From NCBI GenBank assembly GCA_002390025.1, contig DGRU01000087.1:1-11772 (forward strand): a stretch of 11,772 nucleotides of DNA, in the 5' to 3' direction. The position numbers and the translations under genes were made by a program. Within the stretch, counting starts at the first letter, position 1; every line of letters starts with the position of its first letter. Below the pieces are notes generated by a model. That model was not told where the DNA came from, did not search any database, and saw only the letters and a list, made by a program, of their open reading frames with translations. Shown in pieces: positions 1-6,963 of the stretch. The DNA is from Lachnospiraceae bacterium UBA4380 (lineage in GTDB: Bacteria > Bacillota > Clostridia > Lachnospirales > Lachnospiraceae).

Positions 1-81
1 CTGTCGGCATGGCGAATTGCGTAGGCTTTTTGCAATGACAACTACGGCGAATGCCGCGACAATTAAATACCACTCTTCTAT

Positions 82-164
82 GCAGCTATGGCGGAATTGG
101 CAGACGCGGCAGATTTAGGTTCTGTTGGGCAACCCCCGTGCAGGTTCAAGTCCTGTTAGCTGCA
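82..164 (+). tRNA. tRNA-Leu (anticodon UAG)
   Basis: This is a class II tRNA reading CUA and, by wobble, other CUN leucine codons. The acceptor arms GCAGCTA (82-88) and TAGCTGC (157-163) pair perfectly, and the discriminator base is A164. The anticodon stem GCAGA (109-113) pairs with TCTGT (121-125) around the loop TTTAGGT, which places TAG at 116-118. A long variable arm with a GGG/CCC stem follows (126-139). The T arm is GCAGG-TTCAAGT-CCTGT (140-156). CCA is not encoded; the bases after A164 are TTATTT. I could not pick a convincing promoter in the 81 bases upstream, so it may belong to a longer tRNA transcript that begins outside the window. Confidence 0.96.
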
Positions 165-182
165 TTATTTTTTTGTTTTTTT

Positions 183-219
183 GCCGGGTGCAGGAATGGA
201 TGCATCCGGCCTTTTTTTT
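183..219 (+). terminator. Rho-independent terminator of the tRNA-Leu
   Basis: A 10-bp stem (183-192 with 201-210, containing one G-U pair) and an 8-base loop are followed directly by eight T residues (212-219). It lies 18 bases after the tRNA and on its strand. On the minus strand the tract is A-rich, so this does not serve the convergent MFS gene. I see no clear terminator for that gene in the 220-384 gap. Confidence 0.88.
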
Positions 220-384
220 CACAGCGATCCGCTTTCATTGTATGGGCGCTGTCGGCATGACGCAGGAATGGGTCCTGAACGACAACATTACTTCGGCAGA
301 AACAGTTGTACAGATGATGTTTCATTCCATGCCCGGTAACATGCGGTCAATTCTCTTCTGACAGGACTCCCGGCCGCCGCTTTC

Positions 385-1584
385 TCAGGCTTTTCTTCTC
401 TGCATAAACAGGTTCAGGGCAGCTGCCGCCACCATGAGGGCTGAGAAGACCAGGAGGGTGGACATGCCGGTGTGCATTCCGGCCGTATTGGCGACGATAC
501 CGATGATGGCAGGGGCCACGATGGCGCCCATACTGGTCATAAACACGAAGAATCCCATGCAGACGGGATATCTGGAGAAGATATCTCCGGCATTGGAAAC
601 GGAGGTTCCGAACATGCCGGACATGCCCAGGCCGATTCCCGCGGTCGCGATGATCAGGCCGACGGGTGAACTGCTCTGCAGCAACAGGACCATAAAGACT
701 GTGGTGATCACCGTCAGTGCCAGGATCATATGCCTGGGGCTGAATCTGGTTGCAGCCAGGGAACAGAGGAGCCTGCCCGCCATCAGAGCCATCCAGAGAA
801 CAGAGGTGGTAAACTGGGCCAGTGAGGCCTCCATGACCCCTGTATCGACCAGGAAGCTGGTCATCCATCCCATAAAGGATGCCTCCACGGCCTGGTAGAA
901 GAAGCAGATGACGACGGTGACCCAGAAGATCTTCTCCAGGAAAAAGCCGTAATCAACCTTCTTTTTCCTGGTATCATCCGCGCCGCCATCAGAAGCATCT
1001 GAGGTTTCAAGATCCTTGTCGGAAAATCCTGCCAGAAAGAGGAATACAAGGGAAGCCGCACAGCAGATACAGCCAATGGTCACTGCCATCCGCCAGCCGG
1101 AGACCGCCAGGGCGATCAGGGGCGCAATGACGGCGCCTGCCGCAAAGCAGGCGTGCAGGATATTGAGGGGACCGGCATTTCCCTCACTGTAGATATTCAT
1201 CAGCAGGTTGTTGTAGTTGGTGATGCCGCCTTTTCCGATACCGATCAGAAACATGGCAGCCAGGAGCCAGACCGGATTGCCGCTGATCAGCAGCATGACA
1301 AAGCCCAGGGTCACTGAAAACTGGATCAGAATAAAGGACTTCTTGATCCCCAGCATCAGAGGCAGGTAGCCTGCCAGCAGGCCTGCAAGCACGTAACCCA
1401 CAGACTGCACCGACAGAAGGGCTCCGCCGACCTGATAGGAAAGCGCGTAGTCCGCTTTCAGATCCGGCAGGATGGCCCCCAGCATGATCAGGACCAGTCC
1501 CAGAGACATGTAGGCATAGAAAAGATTCAGAACCACGCCAAGTTTTCTTTTTCCAAGGGATGCAAAAAAGCCTTTTTTCTCCAT
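385..1584 (-). CDS. MFS transporter, about 12 transmembrane segments
   Basis: This is a 399-residue major facilitator superfamily permease of the inner membrane; the substrate cannot be told from sequence. It has two halves of roughly six hydrophobic segments separated by a charged cytoplasmic loop (about residues 188-212, rich in Asp and ending RKKK). Family-like features are GIGKGG near residue 115, the NILHACFAAGA motif in TM5 (141-151), typical of sugar- and FHS-like MFS proteins, and a GR pair near 270 at the start of the second half. The start ATG (1582-1584) follows GGGGAG with a spacing of 7. The leader is the tandem SD-like array described separately. The 178-base gap from the upstream VanZ-like gene suggests separate or partly separate transcription. 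Proton-coupled uptake or efflux of a small solute is an inference. Confidence 0.9.
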   Translation of the reverse strand: MEKKGFFASLGKRKLGVVLNLFYAYMSLGLVLIMLGAILPDLKADYALSYQVGGALLSVQSVGYVLAGLLAGYLPLMLGIKKSFILIQFSVTLGFVMLLISGNPVWLLAAMFLIGIGKGGITNYNNLLMNIYSEGNAGPLNILHACFAAGAVIAPLIALAVSGWRMAVTIGCICCAASLVFLFLAGFSDKDLETSDASDGGADDTRKKKVDYGFFLEKIFWVTVVICFFYQAVEASFMGWMTSFLVDTGVMEASLAQFTTSVLWMALMAGRLLCSLAATRFSPRHMILALTVITTVFMVLLLQSSSPVGLIIATAGIGLGMSGMFGTSVSNAGDIFSRYPVCMGFFVFMTSMGAIVAPAIIGIVANTAGMHTGMSTLLVFSALMVAAAALNLFMQRRKA

Positions 1585-1683
1585 CAGTAATCTCCCCTAA
1601 AACAGTAATCTTCCCTGAACAGTTACCTCTCTGATCAGTTATTTCTCTGAAAAGTTACCTCTCTGATCAGTTATCTCCCTGAA
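1585..1683 (-). repeat. Six tandem ~16-bp SD-like units in the MFS leader
   Basis: Six head-to-tail units directly precede the MFS start codon: 1585-1602, 1603-1619, 1620-1635, 1636-1651, 1652-1667 and 1668-1683 (18, 17 and four of 16 bp). Read on the coding strand the unit is close to TTCAGAGAGGTAACTG, so each copy carries a purine-rich, Shine-Dalgarno-like core. The copy nearest the gene (GGGGAG) is correctly spaced for its ATG. Units 1620-1651 and 1652-1683 form a 32-bp higher-order duplication differing at about three positions, with TGATCA at each internal junction. Such arrays can change copy number by slippage. Whether the extra copies act as ribosome standby sites or as operators is unknown. 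Confidence 0.85.
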
Positions 1684-1687
1684 CAGA

Positions 1688-1693
1688 TATATA
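1688..1693 (-). promoter_or_regulatory. Possible -10 box for the MFS gene
   Basis: The coding strand reads TTTATATATCTG just upstream of the tandem array, so a transcript starting here would carry all six units in its leader. No recognisable -35 lies 16-18 bases further upstream, so this is a weak call from AT-richness and position. The remainder of the 1684-1762 gap shows only a 5-bp inverted repeat (ATCCG/CGGAT) without a T tract. Confidence 0.25.
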
Positions 1694-1762
1694 AAGGGCT
1701 GTATCCGGAATCATCGTCGGATCACACCGCATTTTTAAATGTATCACTTAGTGTACTCCTTT

Positions 1763-2287
1763 TCACCGCTTTTTGGGACCGCGCCGCTCCCCGGAAAAGG
1801 CATCCTGCCCCGGTCTCTGCACCCTGATGCGCCTTCTCCGGGCAGCTGCCCTGTAAATGCAGATGCCCAGCAGAACTCCGGCGGAATCGATCAGGACATC
1901 GCGGAACTGTCCTGCCCGGCCGGGCACATAGAGCTGATGGATCTCATCACTGACTGCATAAATAACACCGATGAGAAAAGGCACAGAAATATGGTTGAAT
2001 GTATAGGCTGCCGCGGCGGCTGCCAGAAGCATTCCGAGTACAGTATATTCGGTCAGATGTGCTCCCTTCCTCACCGGAAAGGCAATAGCTTCCTCGATAG
2101 CCTGCTGTTCCCGGGGAGAAAGCTCATCAAAACCCTCAACAAAAGTCTCACACAGAAATGTGCAGATCGTTCCGCTCTGGGCATTGGATTCATCCTGATC
2201 GGCGCCTGACATGGCAAAGATCAGAAGCATCCACAGCAGAGTCAGGACGGTCAGAACTGCCCTTCGCAGTATATCATTTTTATTCAT
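1763..2287 (-). CDS. VanZ-like integral membrane protein
   Basis: This 174-residue membrane protein belongs to the VanZ-like family, named for a teicoplanin-resistance accessory protein; most family members are of unknown function. Hydrophobic segments lie near residues 10-27, 80-98, 100-113 and 132-146. The family signature is clear: FPVRKGAHLTEY (70-81), then SDEIHQLYVPGRAGQFRD (113-130) and D134, which are the conserved R-K-x-x-H, E-x-x-Q and P-x-R-x-x-x-x-x-D positions. A basic tail (RAAARRRRIR onward) follows. I chose ATG at 2285-2287. A TTG six bases upstream (2291-2293) with AGAG before it is an alternative and would add two residues. The start overlaps the stop of the 481-residue gene, implying translational coupling. 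With no other van genes nearby, a general envelope role is more likely than resistance. Confidence 0.87.
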   Translation of the reverse strand: MNKNDILRRAVLTVLTLLWMLLIFAMSGADQDESNAQSGTICTFLCETFVEGFDELSPREQQAIEEAIAFPVRKGAHLTEYTVLGMLLAAAAAAYTFNHISVPFLIGVIYAVSDEIHQLYVPGRAGQFRDVLIDSAGVLLGICIYRAAARRRRIRVQRPGQDAFSGERRGPKKR

Positions 2288-3725
2288 CCTCAAAGTCTCT
2301 GAACATGACCGCAGTCATGTCTTTCTGGTTGATGGTGATGCGGACATCGAGCATCCGGATGAGGTCGCGGATACTGAAGGGCCTGCCGGAAGGGACAGCG
2401 CCGGTGCCTGCAAATACCTCGGGGACGGCGTCGAGGAGAGTCTCATTTCCGTTGCAGGTAAGCCGGAGGTTTTTATAGGAATAAGGGATTCCGGCTCTCT
2501 CCTGTGTCTGCAGGACTGCTTCCCACTGTGTTGTGCCGATCCGCCAGCTGCCGGTCCAGTCTTCCGCCGAGGAGGTGCCTCCCAGACATCTGACCAGATT
2601 GGAGAAAGCGCCTCTGCGCGGATAGTCTCCGTAGGGATTGCCGTCAAAATCCTCACAGGGATCCAGGCCCAGCATCCAGTAGGTCCCTGTACTGCGGCAG
2701 TAGACAAACTGATAGGTGTATTTGTTTTCCCCTTTTTCGGTAAGATTGTGACCTCCCACATTGACCAGGGTCAGGACGGGGGCCGGATATTTGGCAATGA
2801 GCTCGTCGGATACCGTATAGTGGCCGCTGCCGGAGGTTCTGGCGGCATCCACATAATCATTTTCCATGCGCCTGACAAGGCTTTCCGGCGTGTGCCTGGA
2901 GGGAGATGTAAGATCCGTAAAGGAAATCCTGCCGATCTCATAGGCGTCGCGCAGTTGAGGACTGCGCCAGTCACCGGGAACCTCCAGGGGCCCGGCTGCT
3001 TCCGGATCGGAAGCTTTTTTTGCCGCCCCGGTCACCGCATCTGCACCGCCGGTGATCCCGTGGTCGGGTTTGAGATAAACATGGACGAAGGGGGTATCCG
3101 CCCGCAGCAGCTTCCAGGGCTCCGAGCCTTTTCTGACAGAAAAGCCCAGCAATCCGTCAATCTCCGAAAGGAGTTCCCCTGCAGCCTCGATCTGGTGGTG
3201 GTTCTCCAGATACAGACGGAAAATATACTGGGCGCCGAAAGCTCCGGACGGCTCTCCGGTCACCTCGATCTCAAGCTTCGGTCCGCCGTCATGTTCCGCC
3301 TCTTTTGCAAGATCCCTGATCTGTTCGAGCCTGTTTTCGATCACAGTGCTGAAATAATTGTCACAGAGCACCTTCCGGCTGCGTCCTGAGGATACTCCGT
3401 CCTTCTCCACCGGTACGGACATGGAAAACACGGAAAAAGTACCCTCGTTTTTATCCTCATAGAGATAGGCGTTTATTCCGCCCCCTTCTCCCGCTGTCTC
3501 TTTTTTTCTCAGCAGTGTCCAGGAGTCACCGTATATATCCCTGACATATTCGTCTATTTCCCGGTCGCTGTATTTCAGGGGTGCATACAGGTAATAAATC
3601 AAAGCGACGCCTGCAAGTCCCGCGAGCACACAAAAAAGAAGCACGACCGGAAAAATCCAATTTTTTCCCTGCCGTGCTTTCTTTGCGGAATTATATCGTT
3701 TTTTTCTAATGCGATCCGACGACAT
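2280..3725 (-). CDS. Membrane-anchored extracytoplasmic protein of unknown function
   Basis: I do not recognise this 481-residue protein. It has a short basic cytoplasmic N-terminus (RIRKKR...KKARQGK), one membrane helix at about residues 23-47, and a soluble region of about 430 residues presumably outside the cell. That region begins YSDREIDEYVRDIYGDSW, and a second part has Trp-rich strands near 389-402 (EDWTGSWRIGTTQW). The two parts are joined by a Gly/Ala-rich linker near 225-250. No protease, hydrolase or lipobox motif is visible. The frame stays open up to 3833, but the upstream codons lack typical composition. The ATG at 3723-3725 follows AAAGGA about 13 bases upstream and gives a sensible N-in anchor. 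It lies 82 bases after the NSS gene and overlaps the VanZ-like gene, so the two probably work together in the envelope (inference). Confidence 0.78.
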   Translation of the reverse strand: MSSDRIRKKRYNSAKKARQGKNWIFPVVLLFCVLAGLAGVALIYYLYAPLKYSDREIDEYVRDIYGDSWTLLRKKETAGEGGGINAYLYEDKNEGTFSVFSMSVPVEKDGVSSGRSRKVLCDNYFSTVIENRLEQIRDLAKEAEHDGGPKLEIEVTGEPSGAFGAQYIFRLYLENHHQIEAAGELLSEIDGLLGFSVRKGSEPWKLLRADTPFVHVYLKPDHGITGGADAVTGAAKKASDPEAAGPLEVPGDWRSPQLRDAYEIGRISFTDLTSPSRHTPESLVRRMENDYVDAARTSGSGHYTVSDELIAKYPAPVLTLVNVGGHNLTEKGENKYTYQFVYCRSTGTYWMLGLDPCEDFDGNPYGDYPRRGAFSNLVRCLGGTSSAEDWTGSWRIGTTQWEAVLQTQERAGIPYSYKNLRLTCNGNETLLDAVPEVFAGTGAVPSGRPFSIRDLIRMLDVRITINQKDMTAVMFRDFEDE

Positions 3726-3807
3726 TTTCCGTATGCATTCCTTTCTCCACAGAATGGTCAGAAAGCAGCATGAAACAATGTTCTGTTTTACAAATCTCCT
3801 GCAGTTC

Positions 3808-5163
3808 TCAGATGAGTCCCATGATAAAGACAAAAATGATGAGGATGGGAAGGATCCATGTAATATAAGGCCGCATCCAGTCGTGCACCTTTAAACCCTC
3901 GCCCTCATTGGCTTCCTTCTTGAAATTGTCCCAGCCCCAGCCGATTCTGCGGGTGCAGAAGAGAACAAATACAAGTGCGCCGAGAGGCAGCAGGAAGTTA
4001 CTGACAATATAGTCTTCAAGATCCAGGAAAGTGCTGCCCGGCCCCTTGGGCTCGATGAAGGACAGCAGATTGGGACCAAGCGCGCAGGGAAGGGAGAGAA
4101 GGAAGAGCAGGACGATATTGATCAGTCCTGTCTTTGTCCTGCTCCATCCGAACAGATCCATGCACATGGCCATGATGTTCTCAAAAACGGCAAGTACTGT
4201 GGAAAACGCCGCAAAAGTCATGAAAACAAAGAAGAGGCTTCCCCAGACTCTGCCCAGAGGCATGTTGTTGAAAATGTTGGGAAGCGTGATGAAGATCAGT
4301 CCCGGGCCCGCTGTGGACTCAACACCGTATGCAAAGCATGCGGGGATGATGATCAGTCCGGAGCTGATGGCGACCATGGTATCCAGAAGGACGATGTTGA
4401 CGGACTCTCCCAGCAGAGACTGTTCCTTGTTGATGTAGCTGCCGAAAATCGCCATGGAACCGATTCCGACACTGAGTGTGAAGAAAGCCTGGTTCATGGC
4501 AGCAACGACCACGGTCCAGATTCCCTGTGCTTTCATCCTGGCAAAATCGGGAACCAGCAGATAGCGGATTCCTTTCGCTGCGCCCGGCAGGAATATGCTG
4601 TTGACAGCCAGGACCAGCATGATCACGATCAGAAGGGTCATCATGACCTTGGTGACTCTCTCAAGGCCGCTCTGCAGTCCGCGCATATTGATGAGGAAGC
4701 CGAGAACGACAATAACTGCCATGAAGCCGACCTGCAGGCCGGGGTTCAGAAGTCCGTCCGTAAAAACACTCTCGACGGCTTTGGCATCCATTCCCTCAAA
4801 CTTTCCTGAGGCCGTCTGGAAAAAATACTGGAGCATCCATCCCGCTACAGTGGTGTAGAACATCATCAGGATGTAGTTGCCCGCCATGCAGAAGTAACCG
4901 TGAATATGCCATTTGGTACCCCGGGGTTCCACCTGCTGGTACATGTGGATCGGGCTCTTATGTGCCGCTCTGCCTACTGCAAACTCCATGCACATGGCAG
5001 GGAGTCCCAGAATTGCCAGAAAGAAGAGATAGACCAGCACGAAGGCGCCTCCGCCGTACTGTCCGCACAGATACGGAAATCTCCACACATTACCGATACC
5101 GATCGCGCAGCCTGCGCTGATCAGGATAAAACCCAAACGGCTTCCTAAAGATTCTCTTTGCAT
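3808..5163 (-). CDS. Sodium-dependent NSS (SNF family) amino-acid-type symporter
   Basis: This is a 451-residue LeuT-fold neurotransmitter:sodium symporter homologue, expected to couple inward Na+ flow to uptake of an amino acid or related amine. TM1 carries the unwound Na+/substrate motif GCAIGIGNVWRFPY (18-31), whose Asn corresponds to LeuT N27. TM3 has FYTTVAGW (102-109), TM6 has NQAFFTLSVGIGS (224-236) and TM8 has FAAFSTVLAV (317-326), all matching the family's binding-site segments. About 12 helices are visible, the last being near residues 433-450. I chose the ATG at 5161-5163, ten bases after GGGGA, because the conserved family N-terminus starts there. In-frame ATGs at 5209-5211 and 5239-5241 would add residues encoded by the hairpin region. 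The substrate is not predictable. Confidence 0.93.
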   Translation of the reverse strand: MQRESLGSRLGFILISAGCAIGIGNVWRFPYLCGQYGGGAFVLVYLFFLAILGLPAMCMEFAVGRAAHKSPIHMYQQVEPRGTKWHIHGYFCMAGNYILMMFYTTVAGWMLQYFFQTASGKFEGMDAKAVESVFTDGLLNPGLQVGFMAVIVVLGFLINMRGLQSGLERVTKVMMTLLIVIMLVLAVNSIFLPGAAKGIRYLLVPDFARMKAQGIWTVVVAAMNQAFFTLSVGIGSMAIFGSYINKEQSLLGESVNIVLLDTMVAISSGLIIIPACFAYGVESTAGPGLIFITLPNIFNNMPLGRVWGSLFFVFMTFAAFSTVLAVFENIMAMCMDLFGWSRTKTGLINIVLLFLLSLPCALGPNLLSFIEPKGPGSTFLDLEDYIVSNFLLPLGALVFVLFCTRRIGWGWDNFKKEANEGEGLKVHDWMRPYITWILPILIIFVFIMGLI

Positions 5164-5210
5164 TGCTTGAAAGTCCCCTTTTATGTAAATATTTTCATAC
5201 TGCAGAAACA

Positions 5211-5229
5211 TGCCGCCCGCCGGGCGGCA
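5211..5229 (-). promoter_or_regulatory. GC-rich hairpin in the NSS leader
   Basis: A perfect 8-bp stem, TGCCGCCC (5211-5218) with GGGCGGCA (5222-5229), has a 3-base loop. It lies 48 bases before the NSS start. If the candidate promoter at 5243-5271 is real, this hairpin would sit almost at the 5' end of the mRNA. A similar hairpin overlaps the hslO start (7884-7903). Confidence 0.6.
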
Positions 5230-5242
5230 CTTTCCCTGCATT

Positions 5243-5271
5243 TGTATACAGCGTTTCCGCGCAGACGGAAA
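5243..5271 (-). promoter_or_regulatory. Candidate promoter of the NSS gene inside an inverted repeat
   Basis: On the coding strand TTTCCG (5266-5271) and TATACA (5243-5248) are separated by 17 bases. An 8-bp inverted repeat, CGTTTCCG/CGGAAACG (5252-5259 and 5266-5273), covers the -35 position and could be an operator or an RNA hairpin. The boxes are poor matches to the sigma-70 consensus. Support comes from the same TTTCCG-17-(C/T)ATACA arrangement upstream of hslO. Confidence 0.35.
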
Positions 5272-5275
5272 CGGT

Positions 5276-5324
5276 GAAGGAACATGCCTTTATACTGCCC
5301 CGCAGTACAAAGGCATGTTCCTTC
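5276..5324. repeat. 22-bp imperfect palindrome (long hairpin)
   Basis: Bases 5276-5291 pair with 5309-5324 over 16 bp, and 5293-5298 pair with 5302-5307 over 6 bp. The interruptions are one A/C mismatch and a CCC loop. It lies between the stop of the zinc-ribbon gene and the NSS promoter region, so it could end the upstream transcript. No T tract follows on the minus strand, however. The only T run (5330-5334) is on the plus side, which would suit a plus-strand transcript, and none is evident. The arms show no coding content. Confidence 0.75.
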
Positions 5325-5356
5325 CGTCATTTTTCCTGTCCGGAACAGACTCCTGA

Positions 5357-6853
5357 TCAGTTGTTCTGGAAATCACCGCCGCCGGTGGGAAGTTCTGTCT
5401 GCTCACCGCCCTGTGAAGAATCCGTCTGTGTTCCGTCAACTCCCTGGTCCTGTGTGATCTCACTGCCGGTCATTCCCTCACCCGCATAGGAGGTATCCGA
5501 AGACGCACCTGAACTTCCTCTTCCAAGGACATAGATCACACTGAGGACAGCGATCAGGAAGAGGGTAGCGATCCTGACGGACATTTCCTTTGTCAGACCG
5601 TACCTGCTCAGGAATTCGTCAAGGCGGTCAGGCTTGTTTGCCCGGCGCCTGCGCTGGCGGCGCATCTCTTCGATGCTGCGCTCCCGGGGGGTGAGTGTCT
5701 TTTGCGCATGCTCTTCAAGCCGGGTATAGGTCGTGTGATCGGCCGGTCCCAGGTTCAGGAACTTTTCAGCGCGGCTTGTTTCTGCCTGCTGATAAGCTGC
5801 CTCCTCAGTCTGCTGCCCCGTGAATACTGCGGGCTGCACACGCACTGTTTCCTGATTCTCTGCATCTGCAGTATTTTCCTGCTGAACAGCTGCCTGCTGT
5901 GCCGCTATGCGCTCTGCCTCAGCTTTCGCTGCTGCCTGCTCTTCCCGGCGGCGGATCGCCGCAGCCCGGTTTTTATTCTGCAGACGGATGACCTCGGGAC
6001 GGTCTGCCTGCTCCTGCTGACGGGCTGCTGTCTCCGCAGCTGCACGATCTGCCGCAGCCTTCTCATCCAGGCGGATTGTCGCTTCCTCTTCCGCTGCTTC
6101 CTGCGCCCTCTCAACAGCAGCTGCCTCAGCTGCTGCGCGCTCCGCCTCTGCCTTCTCCGCAAGGACTCTCTCCTCGCGGCGGCGGGCCTCCTCAGCTGCT
6201 GCGCGCTCCGCCTCTGCCTTCTCGGCGAGGGCTCTCTCCTCGCGACGGCGGGCCTCCTCAGCTGCTGCGCGCTCCGCTTTCTCTTTCTCGGCCAGAGCCC
6301 GCTCTCTGCGGCGGCGGGCCTGTTCGGCGCGGTCTGCTTCCGCTTTTTCCCTGGCCGCCTCCTCAGCTGCGAAATGCCTCGAAGCTCTCTCCAGCTGCCT
6401 TCTCATGCGCTTTTCATCTGCAGCTTCTGCTCTGCGATGATGGGAGGCGGAAAAGCCCCTTCTCACCTTCTCGATCAGGGGAAGGCTGTCCAGATAAGAC
6501 GCCATATCGAGCTCGGGATTTGAGATCACGGCAGTCGGCCTGTCGTCTTCATTCCGGGCCTCTGTCTCTCTGCCCGCTCCCGCTTCCTCTCCGCGCGCGA
6601 TTTTGATGATCGCCTCTACATCCACATCGCCTCCCGCTTCCTTAAAGAAAACAGGATCCATGAAAGTTTCTTCGCGGAGGCTGTTTTCAACATCTTCCTG
6701 AGTAGGAATATTGACCTCGGGAAACTCGGACAGCTTCTTCTTCGAACCCTTTGCCGCGGCTGTTTTTTTGGAGCGGATACGCACAGGCGCTCCGCACCGA
6801 CCGCATTTTCTGGCAGTATCTGCCATTTCAGCACCACATTTTGCACAAAACAT
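5357..6853 (-). CDS. Zinc-ribbon / coiled-coil / single-TM protein
   Basis: This 498-residue protein has a modular layout and no recognised family beyond its zinc ribbon. Residues 3-20 form the ribbon (CAKC...CGRC: Cys 3, 6, 17 and 20). A low-complexity acidic/basic linker runs to about 140. A long Ala/Glu/Arg coiled coil spans about 141-330 and includes three tandem 22-residue repeats (180-245). A Gln-rich segment and a basic stretch (MRRQRRRR, 397-404) come next, then one membrane helix at about 426-444. The last ~54 residues are Ser/Thr/Gly/Gln-rich and presumably extracytoplasmic. Zinc-ribbon proteins with one TM are common in Firmicutes and mostly uncharacterised. The start ATG follows GAGG by 10 bases. 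It has its own promoter (6932-6960). A scaffolding or envelope-sensing role is only a guess. Confidence 0.85.
   Translation of the reverse strand: MFCAKCGAEMADTARKCGRCGAPVRIRSKKTAAAKGSKKKLSEFPEVNIPTQEDVENSLREETFMDPVFFKEAGGDVDVEAIIKIARGEEAGAGRETEARNEDDRPTAVISNPELDMASYLDSLPLIEKVRRGFSASHHRRAEAADEKRMRRQLERASRHFAAEEAAREKAEADRAEQARRRRERALAEKEKAERAAAEEARRREERALAEKAEAERAAAEEARRREERVLAEKAEAERAAAEAAAVERAQEAAEEEATIRLDEKAAADRAAAETAARQQEQADRPEVIRLQNKNRAAAIRRREEQAAAKAEAERIAAQQAAVQQENTADAENQETVRVQPAVFTGQQTEEAAYQQAETSRAEKFLNLGPADHTTYTRLEEHAQKTLTPRERSIEEMRRQRRRRANKPDRLDEFLSRYGLTKEMSVRIATLFLIAVLSVIYVLGRGSSGASSDTSYAGEGMTGSEITQDQGVDGTQTDSSQGGEQTELPTGGGDFQNN
6119..6316 (-). repeat. Three in-frame 66-bp tandem repeats within the coiled coil
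   Basis: The units 6251-6316, 6185-6250 and 6119-6184 each encode 22 residues built around ERALAEKAEAERAAAEEA. They stay close at the DNA level, and the block containing cagctgctgcgcgctccg recurs in each. This indicates duplication by slippage or unequal recombination rather than mere compositional bias. Copy-number change would lengthen or shorten the coiled coil by 22 residues without a frameshift. Confidence 0.85.
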
Positions 6854-6931
6854 TTTTATATATCCTCACACACGGCCGGAGGCCGTCGTAAACAGAATTG
6901 CTATTTAACTGCAGAAAGCAGAATAGTAATC

Positions 6932-6960
6932 ATTATACTCATACTGCATGATTTTTGCAA
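6932..6960 (-). promoter_or_regulatory. Sigma-70-type promoter of the zinc-ribbon gene
   Basis: On the coding strand TTGCAA (6955-6960) is followed after exactly 17 bases by a perfect TATAAT (6932-6937). It begins four bases after the hslO stop. Transcription would start near 6925, giving a ~70-base leader. That leader has one hairpin around CTATT...AATAG/CTGC...GCAG (6901-6925 region) and a second, ACGGCC-TCC-GGCCGT (6872-6886), ending just before the GAGG ribosome binding site. Confidence 0.75.
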
Positions 6961-6963
6961 TCC

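Noticed and set aside
51..361. Two short plus-strand frames across the tRNA region
   Set aside because: They run through the tRNA-Leu and its terminator, and lack a ribosome binding site.
1585..1683. CRISPR array
   Set aside because: The units are directly head to tail with no unique spacers, and no cas genes are present.
2211..3389. 392-codon open frame on the plus strand
   Set aside because: It is antisense to the 481-residue protein. The minus frame has a sensible start, TM anchor and coupling to VanZ; the plus frame has none.
3726..3833. Longer start for the 481-residue protein
   Set aside because: The extra 36 codons overlap the end of the NSS gene and encode an atypical Cys-rich stretch. 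The ATG at 3725 gives a normal basic N-terminus before the TM helix.
5211..5324. Insertion sequence or MITE ends
   Set aside because: There is no transposase, no target-site duplication that I can see, and the palindromes are adjacent hairpins rather than termini around an insert.
5702..6606. Cys/Leu-rich and Pro-rich plus-strand frames
   Set aside because: They are reverse readings of the Ala/Glu/Arg coiled-coil repeats. The odd composition is what that repeat gives on the other strand.
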